Source: Krasilnikovozyma curviuscula
Lineage: Eukaryota; Basidiomycota; Tremellomycetes; Cystofilobasidiales; Mrakiaceae
Assembly: GCA_014825775.1 (NCBI GenBank)
Contig: MVAQ01000043.1
Location: 49,273-113,272, forward strand
DNA length: 64,000 nucleotides
Direction of reading: 5' to 3'
Positions 1 through 10,162 of this stretch are shown in pieces. The position numbers were made by a program, and so were the translations under genes. Position 1 is the stretch's first letter. Every line of letters starts with the position of its first letter. The notes under the pieces are model-generated. The model made no database searches. It worked only from the letters and a program-made list of their open reading frames with translations, and had not been told where the DNA came from.

Positions 1-2005
1 CGATGAGCAAGGGCAATCTCGCTCCCAATGCTGTTGGCCTTGCTATTCTTATGGCTAGAAGTCTCCAGATCAACAACCCGAACGTAAACGACACATTCCC
101 TTTCTATGAGCGAACGATGCGTCAAAGAGTTTGGGCTGGGTGTGTCATCATGGAGGCCACTTCGAGCGCCATGAACTATCGTCAAACACAGACAGTCCCA
201 GCTGATTTCGATTACAAGCTCTTTCCGGAGCCGTTCGACGATGAAGATTTTACCGATGCAACGAGACTTCGACCAGCTACGCAGGAAGGTGAAACTAAGA
301 CTGTGTTCTTCTTCATCGAGTCAGCGAAGATGTATGGAGTCAAATGCAGGTGAGTGTACTATTTTTTATATCCCTCTCCCCTCAAGTCAAACGCTGACTT
401 TTCCATTACGCGTTGTCTCCCCGTAGCATCTTGAGGCAGCTGTATGACCTTGTGAACCCTCGAAGCTTCCCTGCCGCTGAGATCGTGCTCGAGCAAGATG
501 ATAACCTCGAACTCTGGTGGAAGCATGTGCCGGATTGTCTGAAGGTGATGCCTAAGGATGGTCCAAAATTGAGCTTGATCGAGCGTCAGGTAGTTGTGCT
601 TCGTTGCAGATATTATAATACGAGACTCTTGATGTACAGACCTTGGTAAGGATCCCTTGAGCTCTAACGTAGATGAGAAGGCAGATCTTGACTTTCCCCT
701 TTCCTTGTAGGCTCTTCTACTTCTGCGCGACACCGGGCGGTAGCTACCCAATCCCAAATTCCATGAAGTACTATCTAGCCAAGAAAAGGTGAGTGATCTA
801 GGTAGAGAACCCGTTTTTTATGAAAGACCCTCACACAGGCTTGTCTCTCAGTGCGGATATCTGTGCGGAAACTGCGATTTTCCTCATCAACACGACCCTC
901 GAGCATTGGAAGGGTTGCATGGGCAGCAGCTGGTGGTGAGTACCTGGAAATTCAGCAGGTTCTCCTTGCCTTCCGTGCCCATTTGACATGCCGTTCTTCA
1001 TTCAGGTACAATCTGTCGTACATATACACCGCTGTCCTAGTTATTCTAGCCAACAAAATCGTGCAGCTGTCCGGCGAGACTGCAGGTGGAGATCCTACAT
1101 TAGATGTGAAAGAAAACGACAGCCTTCAGAACTCATTTAAGATGATTGAAGAGCTGGGTGATTATGTTGTAGATCCCAGCTTGGACGCTGATGCACAGCA
1201 AATTCAACCAGTACCTCCTGCTGGGCTCAAACGAACCGCGAGGCGTTGCCACAGAATCGTGGTCAAGATAAACACAGTCAGTTGTTTGCCATTTTCTTAC
1301 ATCAGGTCGGCGGTTTTGCTGATTCTATTTCTCTCCAGGCTATAGAAGCGGCTAAGGAACGACGTGCTGCAAGACAAGCAGCGTCTGACGCTGCAACAGT
1401 AAATTCACAAAGTGGTGTTCCACCAAGTAGGTTCAGCAGAAACCCTGATCTGACGCAACAACCTCTCAAAATCACTTCTCCAAGACCCTTGGATGACGAC
1501 CAGTTTATAAGCACTTGGCTTGCTAGTATGTCCTCCAAGGTTTCCGACCAGTCCTGCGATGCTGTACTTACTTTTTTATTTATTCCCGTCTTCAGTGATG
1601 CCTGAAGGCCAGTTGCCAAACTCAAACGATGCCTTCTCGAACCCACAATTCCAACCTTACGACCTGCGGGCCATCAATCGCGCAGAATATTCTCAAGACC
1701 AATCCATCTCATCATTGACAATGCAACGAGGACCGTCGTCCCAACCTCAGTACACCTCACAACCACCTGAATTCGGATGGCCAAGTCTGCTGGGTACAGG
1801 TTACTTGAGTAACTTCGGACCCAGAGATGTCGTATCGATTCCTGAAGTTTACGAGGACGGACAGATGGACACCGAGCAATCTCAGGTACCGCAACAAGAG
1901 TACCACCAACAAGAAATATACAGTCATCAACAGCATCAACAACACCCACAGCTCTCCTACCAACCCCCGGAGGAACAACTGCAACAACAACAAGACCGTA
2001 ATTGA
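1..2005 (+). CDS. Fungal Zn-cluster-type transcription factor, 3' part
   Basis: This is the C-terminal part of a nuclear transcription regulator; its 5' end, including any Zn2Cys6 domain, lies outside the window. The first exon (about 1-350) reads through a fungal_trans-like helical region with ARSLQINNPN and, further on, the pattern RQRVWAGCVIMEA followed by PADFDYKLFPEPFDDEDF. This is the usual layout of the middle homology domain of fungal Zn-cluster regulators. At least seven further short exons follow, split by introns with GTGAGT- or GTAAGG-type donors. The last exon (about 1600-2005) is rich in Gln and Pro (HQQHQQHPQL), as expected for an activation tail, and ends in TGA at 2003-2005. 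The target genes cannot be told from sequence. The family call is fairly sure; no specific orthologue is recognised. Confidence 0.7.
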
Positions 2006-2199
2006 CACTTCCCGGCGGAGTGGCCACGAACCCTGTAATGACAATGACATGATTTTGGACATCTCAATGCACCACACTAGCCACATTTGCATCTTTTTTT
2101 TTTTCAGTTAGATTGATCGGTAGACTACTGTCAGATAATCTCTCTTGCAATGACCTGACTAGCAAGATGAGAAGACAGCACAGTGCAGAAAGAGTGCAA

Positions 2200-3327
2200 T
2201 CAATAATCCTCGTCCATCATGTCATCGTCTTCGTGTCTCAAAATTGTCTTTTCGTCGGTTCCTGCGAGACTGCCTCGCTCCATTCTGCCTTTGATTCCCT
2301 CAGCCCACTTCATAACACACCGCTGCATCTCCGCTTCCAACACAGCAACTGCTTTCCCCCCAACCTCCAACATTTCTTCGAACCTATCTATTCCGATACG
2401 AGACTCCATATGTGCTAATGTGATTTTGCCCGTGTTGGGTAGGACTGCGAGGACAAGGTGAGGCAGGGACGATTCTTCTGTTGCTGTCAAATCGAGGAGG
2501 GGCTGGGTGAGGTGGAGACCGATAGAGAGAGACAGAAGCGGTGATAGAAGGGATATTCCACTTGTTTGAAGGGCTAACGTTGTTGCGTTGATTGCTGCTT
2601 GTAGGAGAGCTAATCGTTGCAAACGAACATTTGGTCAGTTGCGATGCATATTGTTCAAACCCAGCAGCAGCGATAAAGTCACTCACCACCATCCATAGAC
2701 AGAACCTGGATGTATATCGCTATCTCACTTCGTGGATAAAGGTGTGTGAGAATGACTGGTTCGAAAGTTTGCTTGAGGAGGAGTGCAAGATCCTGTATCC
2801 GCCTGGAATTGATCACACAAGACAAAGATCAGTATACTTCCACCAGTAGATACATTTCTTTCTCTTCTGCAAAGAGAATGCCAAAGCCAGCGAGAAAGGC
2901 AAGATATGATATGTAACTTTTCACATACCTGTCGCTCTTCCCTCGCTTCCTCCTTTCAGTCCCAGCCCAAGCAGCTACTCCAACATCTACTGAAACTACA
3001 GCTCTATCAGGTAATGAATTGCCTCTCTTCATTTCTTTGGGGCCGAGGACGGTGCTGAGGACCGTTGTGAGACCGTGAGAGCATGTCGAGGTGGTACCTG
3101 TCGAATAGCTTGAAGGTGCCGTGCTTGTCAGAGCATAAGGAAGCTGAACGGAGGTAGGAGAAACTGCTAGTGAGAAGGGCCTGAGGGTCAACGGCCTTCT
3201 ATTGTCGGCTCGAAGACCTGACCAGATCCAATAACGAGCAGGGTCTTCAGTGTCAAAACGCGCAAGTTTTTCGATAGTCTAGCTTACCTCCTGAGTTGAG
3301 AATTTCTTGTCTGGATGAGTTTGCCAT
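2200..3327 (-). CDS. SKI6: Exosome complex RNase PH-like subunit RRP41/Ski6
   Basis: This is a ring subunit of the RNA exosome, which trims and degrades rRNA precursors and other RNAs in nucleus and cytoplasm. Four exons join in frame: 3327-3288, 3217-2929, 2802-2687 and 2609-2200, giving about 284 residues. The product starts MANSSRQEILNSGGLRADNR, matching the family N-terminus (R-x-D-x-R). It then shows GTERRKRGKSDRR, FEPVILTHLYPRSEI, QVLSMDGALLQAAINATTLAL and, near the end, LLDLTATEES and LAVLPNTGKITL. This fits RRP41 better than RRP46. A short acidic tail (HEDDDMMDEDY) ends the protein. The start was chosen because it is the ATG whose splice phase fits exon 2. It is transcribed divergently from NOP4. 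Confidence 0.88.
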
Positions 3328-3516
3328 CCAGATGAGTGTTGATTGGATGAGAATTCGGGGTTGAGATTGAAGTACTTGGCTGTCGGTGTGAGGGAGGATT
3401 GCGGTGGCGAGGAATGCTCAGCTGCAATCTGAAATTTTGAAAACAAACTTTCGACTTCGACCCATTCCATCTCGAGTTTCCTGAAATCCAGTCTCATTCA
3501 AGTGAAGGATACTAGG
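3328..3516. promoter_or_regulatory. Divergent SKI6/NOP4 promoter with PAC-like and RRPE-like words
   Basis: This 189-bp spacer separates two divergent start codons, so it must hold both promoters. It contains GATGAG twice (3331-3336 and 3346-3351), the core of the fungal PAC element, and TGAAATTTTGAAAA at 3430-3443, which resembles the RRPE element. In yeasts PAC and RRPE drive genes for ribosome biogenesis, which fits both neighbours. The match is by eye only and short words occur by chance. Confidence 0.4.
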
Positions 3517-6500
3517 ATGTCAGCCAACACTTCGAGGAATCTGACCCACGAGTCGTCCAAAAGGAAGCAGGAGCTCGTCGAAACGGCCCTACAGGTCGCT
3601 GAAGGTACAGCAGACAGCAGAGCTTCCAAAGGTGCTGATGGTCAAGGAAGCACACTATTTATCTCCAACTTACCTTATTCAGGTCAGTACTGGTTTGCTT
3701 GCAACATTCTCAGAAAACTTGAAACTGACTGTCATTAAATTTATCTTGTAGCGACATCAACCGATCTTCTCACTCATTTCTCGTCACATGGTCCAGTCAG
3801 ATCCGCATTCGTTGTGCTGGATAGGGAGACCAAGTTATCCAAGGGTGTTGGATATGTCTCGTTTGCAATGAAAGAAGACGGAGAAAGCGCTGTTGAGGAA
3901 GCAGCCGCTGCTTCAGTCACTTCAGGGGTCGCACTTTTCGAAGGAGGTGGTGGAAAGAAGGGAAGGAAGCTTGGAATCACTTGGGCAGATAAGAAAGTAC
4001 GTTTTGGCTTAATCAATCGAATTCAATCTTTCCTGTTCTAACCTCCCTTGCGCATAGCCATTACTTGACGAGGATACTCCTGCTCGACCACAGAAGAAGG
4101 CTCGTGTTGCCCCTACAGCTCCACCCACAGAAATTCGAGAAGAGTCTACAACCTCTGGCGAACCAAGCTCTTCGGTATTACTCATCAGGAAGGATCCCAA
4201 AGCCATCCGAACTCTAGTCATATCCAACTTGCCGAACGGTCTCACTAAAGCTGTTCTTTGGAAGAAGATTAGAAAATCAGGAGATTGTGAATTGATTTTC
4301 CCGGTCGAAGGAAGCCCGGAATCTGAAGGTGAGCGTGCTTTAACTCCAATGTCGCAGGTGCGCTTTCTGATGATCTTTCTACATTTTCTGCTTTAGCTCA
4401 TGTCATCTACCCTACGGCGAGTCTCGCGTCGAATGCTGTCTCCAAGTTCCATGGAGCGACATACAAAGATTCTCTCTTATCAGCTGTCCTCAAAAAACGA
4501 GTCGAAGAGTTCTCTACCACCGACCCATCAAAGAAAACTAAAGAGGGTCAAAGCAACAAAGGTGGTCGACTTATCTTGAGAAACTTGCCCTGGGACATCA
4601 CGGAAAAGTCACTCTCAGCACTCTTCATTCCCTACGGTCCTATACACAGTATCAACTTGCCACCACCGATTCCAGCGAAAACAGAAGGCGGCAAAGCTCG
4701 CGCGAGAGGCTTCGCGTTTGTCTGGATGGTCAGCAGGAAGGACGCCGAGAATGCCATCGACGGTGTCAACGGAAAGGTCCTTGGAGGCAACGGTCAGACG
4801 TCTGATGAAGGAGCTGCTGATAACGGCGGCCGAAAAGTTGCTGTTGATTGGGCGTTGAGCAAAGAGCGATGGGAGGCGGAGAAGACTAAAGTCGACGAAA
4901 CCGCTGAGGCAGTTGAAGAAAAAGAAGGATCTTCTGAATCCGATTCTGAAGAAGACTCTGATTCTGAAGAGGCTGGTTCTCCCGAAGAGGGTGATGATTC
5001 CAAGATGGAGGTCGATGACGAGAAGGCGAGCGATGCCGAGGAAGAAGTGGAAGAGGAGATTCCTGTGAAACCCACATTGCCCAAACCTGAAGATGGCTGT
5101 ACGCTCTTTGTTAGGAATTTGAGTTTCGAAGCTAAAGAAGAGGAGCTCAGAGATCTGTGGGTCCTCAATGTCATTGTTTTCTGACGTTGTCGATGCTGAC
5201 GCATTCATCATTCATCTAGCTTCCGCTCCTTCGGTCCTCTCAGATATGCTCGTATTACCATGGACAAAGCTACCGGTCGCTCTCGTGGATCTGGATTTGT
5301 TTGTTTCTGGAATTCAGAGGATGCTGACAAAGCCATCGAAGAAGCCTCCCTTATTGCCTCATCTACTGGTGCCAACTCAACACCTCTTCCAGCTCGCGGA
5401 CTTGACAAAGTTGTCAATCCCTTCGCACCTCCATCTGTTCTCATGGTCGATCCTAGTGCTGCGCTTGCTCGAAGTCTGGTCATGCACGGAAGAGTGTTGG
5501 ATGTTCAGAGGGCGGTTACTAGGGAGGAAGCTGGTAAAATAAAGGAAGATGGAGAAAGACGGAAGGAGAAGGGTGACAAGAAGAACACCTACTTGATGCG
5601 AGAAGGAGGTCAGCCTCCATCTCATCTTTTGACCATTTTCTTCTCATGACGATTCTGACCCACTCTTTCCCCTTCAACTTTCAGTTATCTTCCCAGGCAC
5701 TCCAGCTGCCAAAACTCTTCCAGACAATGAAGTAGCCAAACGCGTAGAATCCTTCAACTCTCGGAAAACTCTCCTTTCCTCCAACCCCTCGCTCTATATC
5801 TCCAAAACCCGTATCTCCATCCGACAAATCCCACTCTTTGCAACTGACCGTACTTTAAAACGGCTTGCCATTTATGCCGCTAGGGAATTCGATGACGAGG
5901 TTAAAGGCGGTTCTCGAGACGGCTTGGACGAGGACGAAGCCAGGGACACTACTCTCAGCGCAATCGTCCTCAAGCAACAAGAAACTCCGAAATCAAAAAA
6001 GAAGAAGAAGGAGCGAGACACTATTGTCATCCAATCGAAGATCGTTCGAGCATCAGACCGTATTGATCCTGTATCTGGACTTGGAAAATCCAAAGGATAT
6101 GGCTTCTTGGAACTTCGATCTCACCAAGACGCTCTCAAAGTCCTTCGATGGGCCAACAATAACCCAAAGGTAGAGAGCTTGATGCGGGGATGGTGGAAGG
6201 TCGAAGTGGAGGAAGGAGTTGAAAGACTGAAGGAAAAGATCAAGGCTCTGGTCGCTGGTGGTGCGACAGTTGAGGTAGCCCAGCCTTCAGGTGGTGATTC
6301 CGACGATTCAGATGACTCTGACGACGACGACAAGCCCAGGAAGAAGAAAGGTCGAGGAACCAAAGGGAAAGGAAAGGAAACTCAGTATCAAGACAAGAAG
6401 TCTGATGTAGAAGATCTACAAGAACTGCAGAGTCGATTGAAGAGGATGCAGGAGAAAGTGAAGGAGCTCGAGGGACCAGATGATCCTAGAGGTATGAAGA

Positions 6501-6860
6501 AAACGATGATAGTTGAATTCTCCATCGAGAACGTTCAGGTCAGTATCCGGTCCTGCAACTTTCAAAGAAGCTGAGCGACTGACGTAGATCTTTGAATCAC
6601 GACAGGTTGTGAAACGTCGAGTCGAAAAGGTCGGGACTTCATGGGATACTGGTGCTCCCCGAAAACGCCGAGCAGAAGATGGAGATGATGCCCAGGCCGA
6701 CCCAAAGCGTCGACGAGGACCAAAGGAACGCCTGGAGGCTAAAGCGGGTTCAGCGATTGAGCCTCAACCTACCCTTTCGAAAGAGGAAGCGGATCGAAAG
6801 AACCTTGGCCTGCTGATAGGGAAGAAGCGAAAGGAGCGTAGAGCAAAGAGTGGACGATAG
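3517..6860 (+). CDS. NOP4: Nucleolar multi-RRM protein Nop4 (RBM28 orthologue)
   Basis: This is a nucleolar RNA-binding protein needed for assembly of the 60S ribosomal subunit. Seven exons join in frame (3517-3682, 3752-3996, 4058-4328, 4397-5156, 5220-5608, 5685-6538, 6606-6860) and give 979 residues. Five RRM-like units are visible. RRM1 begins TLFISNLPYS, RRM2 TLVISNLPNG, RRM3 LILRNLPWDI and RRM4 TLFVRNLSFE with its RNP1 RGSGFVCF. The last, near SLYISKTRISIRQIP, continues to KSKGYGFLEL. An acidic Ser/Glu/Asp stretch lies between RRM3 and RRM4, and the C-terminus is basic (KKRKERRAKSGR), as in Nop4/RBM28. The start is the first ATG, 15 bases after an in-frame GTG. It shares a short divergent promoter with SKI6, another rRNA-processing gene. 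Confidence 0.88.
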
Positions 6861-7239
6861 ACTTTACCCATTATCGCGTTTGTCTTCTATGATCATATTA
6901 GGGTGTCTCCTTGATGACAACACAGGTCGTTGACAAGCGGGAGGATTTTTCGCAAGACCGTAAAACACTGAGAAACCCTTGTTATACTTCTGAATGCAAT
7001 GGGACATCTTGACTGTCGTGATAAAAATTACGGAAGTGATTTGGTGTCGTCGAGCAAGAGCGGCTACACCAGCGACTCCATTTCACGTCGGACCACAACT
7101 TATCAATTTGAACCTCGTCAACCTCCCGTCAATTTTATCTCAGGCTCTAACCAGGCCCAACATCTGCACATTCTCCTCCACTTCTAGACTCGCGCCTAGT
7201 ACTAAATTTCCGTCGTATTCAGCAATCAGTCCTCTCAAC
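6861..7239. other. Intergenic region between NOP4 and URO3
   Basis: This holds the NOP4 3' end and the URO3 promoter and leader. From 6994 the sequence is open in the URO3 frame without a stop, starting with an ATG, so part of it could encode an N-terminal extension (see URO3). I see no RNA gene or repeat. Confidence 0.5.
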
Positions 7240-7881
7240 ATGTCTCTTCCACCTCTTGAATCATTAAACACCCCTCAACCACTCTTGGCTTTCCTCTCGT
7301 TACTTCTGGAACCCTCTGTATCACTCTCTTTGCTTCTGGCCCCACTGCATACATCCATTCAGCTCTCCCCACCTACTACCCACGCTGAGGTCGTCACCCG
7401 CGCTCAAGAGATCAGTGAGAAGGTCTGGAACTTTGAAGAGAAGGCTACTTTCATCGGCGGCCACCCTCGTATTGGCGAAGGAGAGGTACTCAGTGAGTTG
7501 AGTAAGAAGGAGCAGAGCGCGGATGGTGGGAAAACGAGTGAAGAGACGCTGGAGAGGTTAGCACACCGTTTCTCGAACTGCCTCTTCAACAGCTTGGAAT
7601 CCTCGTAAGGAAGCTAATCGAGATTGTTTTGTTCGCCTTACTATAATAGATTGAGATCTTTGAATAACACTTATGAAAAAGTGTTCCCAACTCTGAGGTT
7701 CATCACCTTCGTCAATGGAAGAACGAGGGCTGCTATTGTCCCTGAAATGGAAGCCATTATAGGAGAAGGATTCATCAGGGATGTTGGAAGTAATGAGTGG
7801 AAAGTAGAAGTTCAGAGAGCGGTTGACGACGTTTGGAAGATTGCGCTCGCTAGATTGAAGGGGTTGAGCGCCGCACCTTAG
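7240..7881 (+). CDS. URO3: OHCU decarboxylase (uric acid breakdown)
   Basis: It decarboxylates 2-oxo-4-hydroxy-4-carboxy-5-ureidoimidazoline to S-allantoin, the third step from uric acid to allantoin in purine catabolism. Two exons (7240-7556 and 7650-7881) give 182 residues, the usual family length. Diagnostic motifs are FIGGHPRIGE followed by LSKKEQ, and FVNGRTRAAI near the C-terminus. The chosen start, MSLPPLESLN, matches the family N-terminus. The frame is also open upstream to an ATG at 6994, which would add 82 residues including a Ser/Arg-rich stretch (TFSSTSRLAPSTKF). This could be leader sequence or a targeting extension. No SKL-type peroxisomal tail is present; the protein ends LSAAP. 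An AT-rich stretch at about 7950-7985 lies between it and the convergent oxidoreductase gene. The symbol follows Cryptococcus usage. Confidence 0.85.
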
Positions 7882-8002
7882 GTCAGAACGAACCTATAAG
7901 AAATACAAGCTTGGATACTATGTGTGAAATAACTGTCTATGTGTACTGGTTATAATAAAATTGATTAAAATTATCAATTTTTTGTAAACTGGGCCCCGCC
8001 TC

Positions 8003-9743
8003 TTATAGACTGTACTCTTTGCTGCTCACACCTCTTCGTACCCAAACCCCTTCAATACCCATGTCCGGCTTTCCGTCATCTCTAACTACTGTTGATGGTT
8101 CGGATCCAGGTACGGCCGGGTCCGGATTTCTGAAGATGACGTTGTCCTCGAGACCAAGCGATAGGTGGATAGCTCCTCCTCCTTCAGACTTGTACGTTGC
8201 AAGGTCGGTTGATTGGGGATTCGCAATGAGGTTGACGATATTTTGCACAACTACAGCTGCTTGGGATGCTCCAGGTCTTGAAACAGAATTCAAAATCCAT
8301 TTGGTCTGTGAGAAGTCCCATCCCACCACATAGTAAGAGGCAGGCACTCACCTTGCTGCCTTTGGAGCGTTGAGGTTGGCAACATCGCCGCAACTGAAGA
8401 TTTTTGGGAAAGAAGGAACCTGAAGAGTGTCCAAGACATTGATGAAGCGGGACTTTGGATCGATTGGCGATGGCGATAGCTTTTCCACCAATTGGGAATT
8501 TGGCGTCTGTCCAAGAGCAAGAATCTGGGCAAATGATGTGATTTAGCACAGGATCACCAAAATTGAGCTGAAAAAACTTACGATAAAGTCTCCTGTTACC
8601 TTCTCTCCGTTCTCCAGCTCGACAACCTTTGGTTCACCGGCTTGTCCAAAGTTTCCGTCAGATGGAATGATAGCTCGACTACCAAGCACCAACTTCACTC
8701 CCCTTTTCTCTAGATATGGAAGGATAAGAGTGTGGATAGCTGGGTGGAATCTAGGTTCAAGTGCAGAGAATTTAGTGGAAATAAACCCTAGAAATAGAAG
8801 TGATGTAAACAAGAACAGATGTGACTGACCTGCTCATCAGATTTGGCCGGCTGTGAACGAGAGTCACTGACTTTTCTGGATAAACTTGAGCGATATCTGT
8901 TGCTAGCTGAACACCAACGGCACCTTGAAGATGAGACCAGGGCGTAAATGAGATAGCGGAAGAAAGTAGTGGGTTAGGAAAGGGTGGACATTTGAGAGAC
9001 GGAAAAAAAGACACCGGCACCAACGATGACAATCGACTGAGCTTTCTGGACATCAGCAGCATGATTGTTGAGGTACTCAACAGATTCAGGCTTGGCTTCG
9101 TGAGGCATCGTACTGCGAGAAAACTCCAAGTTCAAATTCCATCTTACACGAACAGTGGCGTGGGAATGACAAGTCGAGAAATTGGAGGTACTCACCCTGG
9201 AGATGGAATACGAGTACCTGTTGTGATGGCCAAGAAATCGTAGCCCAGCTCATTGACGGAGGCCCCATCGAGTTCAACTTCTCTGTCAAGCTTCAAGGTG
9301 TTGGTGTTTGAGACTTCGTTGACCAGGGCTCTGAGGACGATGTGCCTGGTGGGGAGCTCCCCAAAGATTCCAGAAAAGGGAATGAAGGCTTTGTTGGCGT
9401 GGCCAGTCAGAACACTGAATCTTGGGAAAGCAAACAGATGCTGACCAAGAAAAAAAAGGCGTTTCGGTCTGAGGCGCTGGCAAGACGAGTGAACAAAAAA
9501 GGAGAGAATAATAAGACGTACAGAGAAATGGGAGTTCTTCTCGATCAGAACAACACGGTGGGAAGCAGGTAGTGATGCTGCAAGTCCCTGAGCAACTCCC
9601 CAGCCAACATAGGAGCCTCCGACGACGACAACGTTCTTCATTTGAGAGACTGGCATGTTTTTAGAGGAGGATGGAAGGACGAAGTAGCAAAGCAGAGAAG
9701 CGACAGCAGCAATGAGGAACGAAAAGAAGAACGCAACCTTCAT
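8003..9743 (-). CDS. AIF/FSP1-like FAD-NAD(P)H oxidoreductase with N-terminal membrane anchor
   Basis: This is a pyridine nucleotide-disulphide type flavoprotein of the AIFM2/FSP1/AMID group, which reduces quinone-like acceptors or oxygen with NAD(P)H. The protein opens with a hydrophobic segment (about residues 3-23, FFFSFLIAAVASLLCYFVL), then the FAD-binding VVVGGSYVGWG. Further on are FSHLFAFPRFSV, typical of this group, then ITTGTR, a second dinucleotide fold (SIVIVGAG...GVQLATDIA) and the flavin-contact region IFSCGDVAN. At least six exons are read from 9743 down to a TAA at 8003-8005. A second Met (MPVSQMKNVVV) after the hydrophobic segment could give a soluble form. The substrate is unknown. 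It is convergent with URO3. Confidence 0.8.
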
Positions 9744-10162
9744 TCAAAGGTTGAAGTTAGAGGGGAGAATCTGAGGGCTTAAAAAAAGGGCTATCAGATT
9801 GCAGGCCGGCGTTGGTTTCTTCCGCGCATCATTTCTCTTTCGGCCGGCCGGTTTCCAGCTGGGTTTATTAGCTTCTTCGTTCAGAGTTATTTCGGTCGTG
9901 AAAAGTCAAAGTCGTAAACATATCACTCCTCATTCCTTCCAATCCTCTAGAGCGAACGATAACCTCCCCCACCGTTCTTTCCTCATACCATCGTCTTCCA
10001 CTCCAACAAGGAGGTCTATAGAAGTCTTGAGAAATCGGACTTGATCAGCGAGCTGAGTGTCCATCCTATCGAACGGCCATCGATGAGAATGGAGGAAGTA
10101 AGTAAGCGAGCACAAGAGTTAGCTTGCATAGGGTGGTGAGTGAAGGATGGAGACTGTTTGCC

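Noticed and set aside
2200..3327. SKI6 considered as RRP46 instead of RRP41
   Set aside because: The RRP41-type motifs (GTERRKRGKSDRR, THLYPRSEI, LLDLTATEES, LPNTGKITL) fit better than RRP46.
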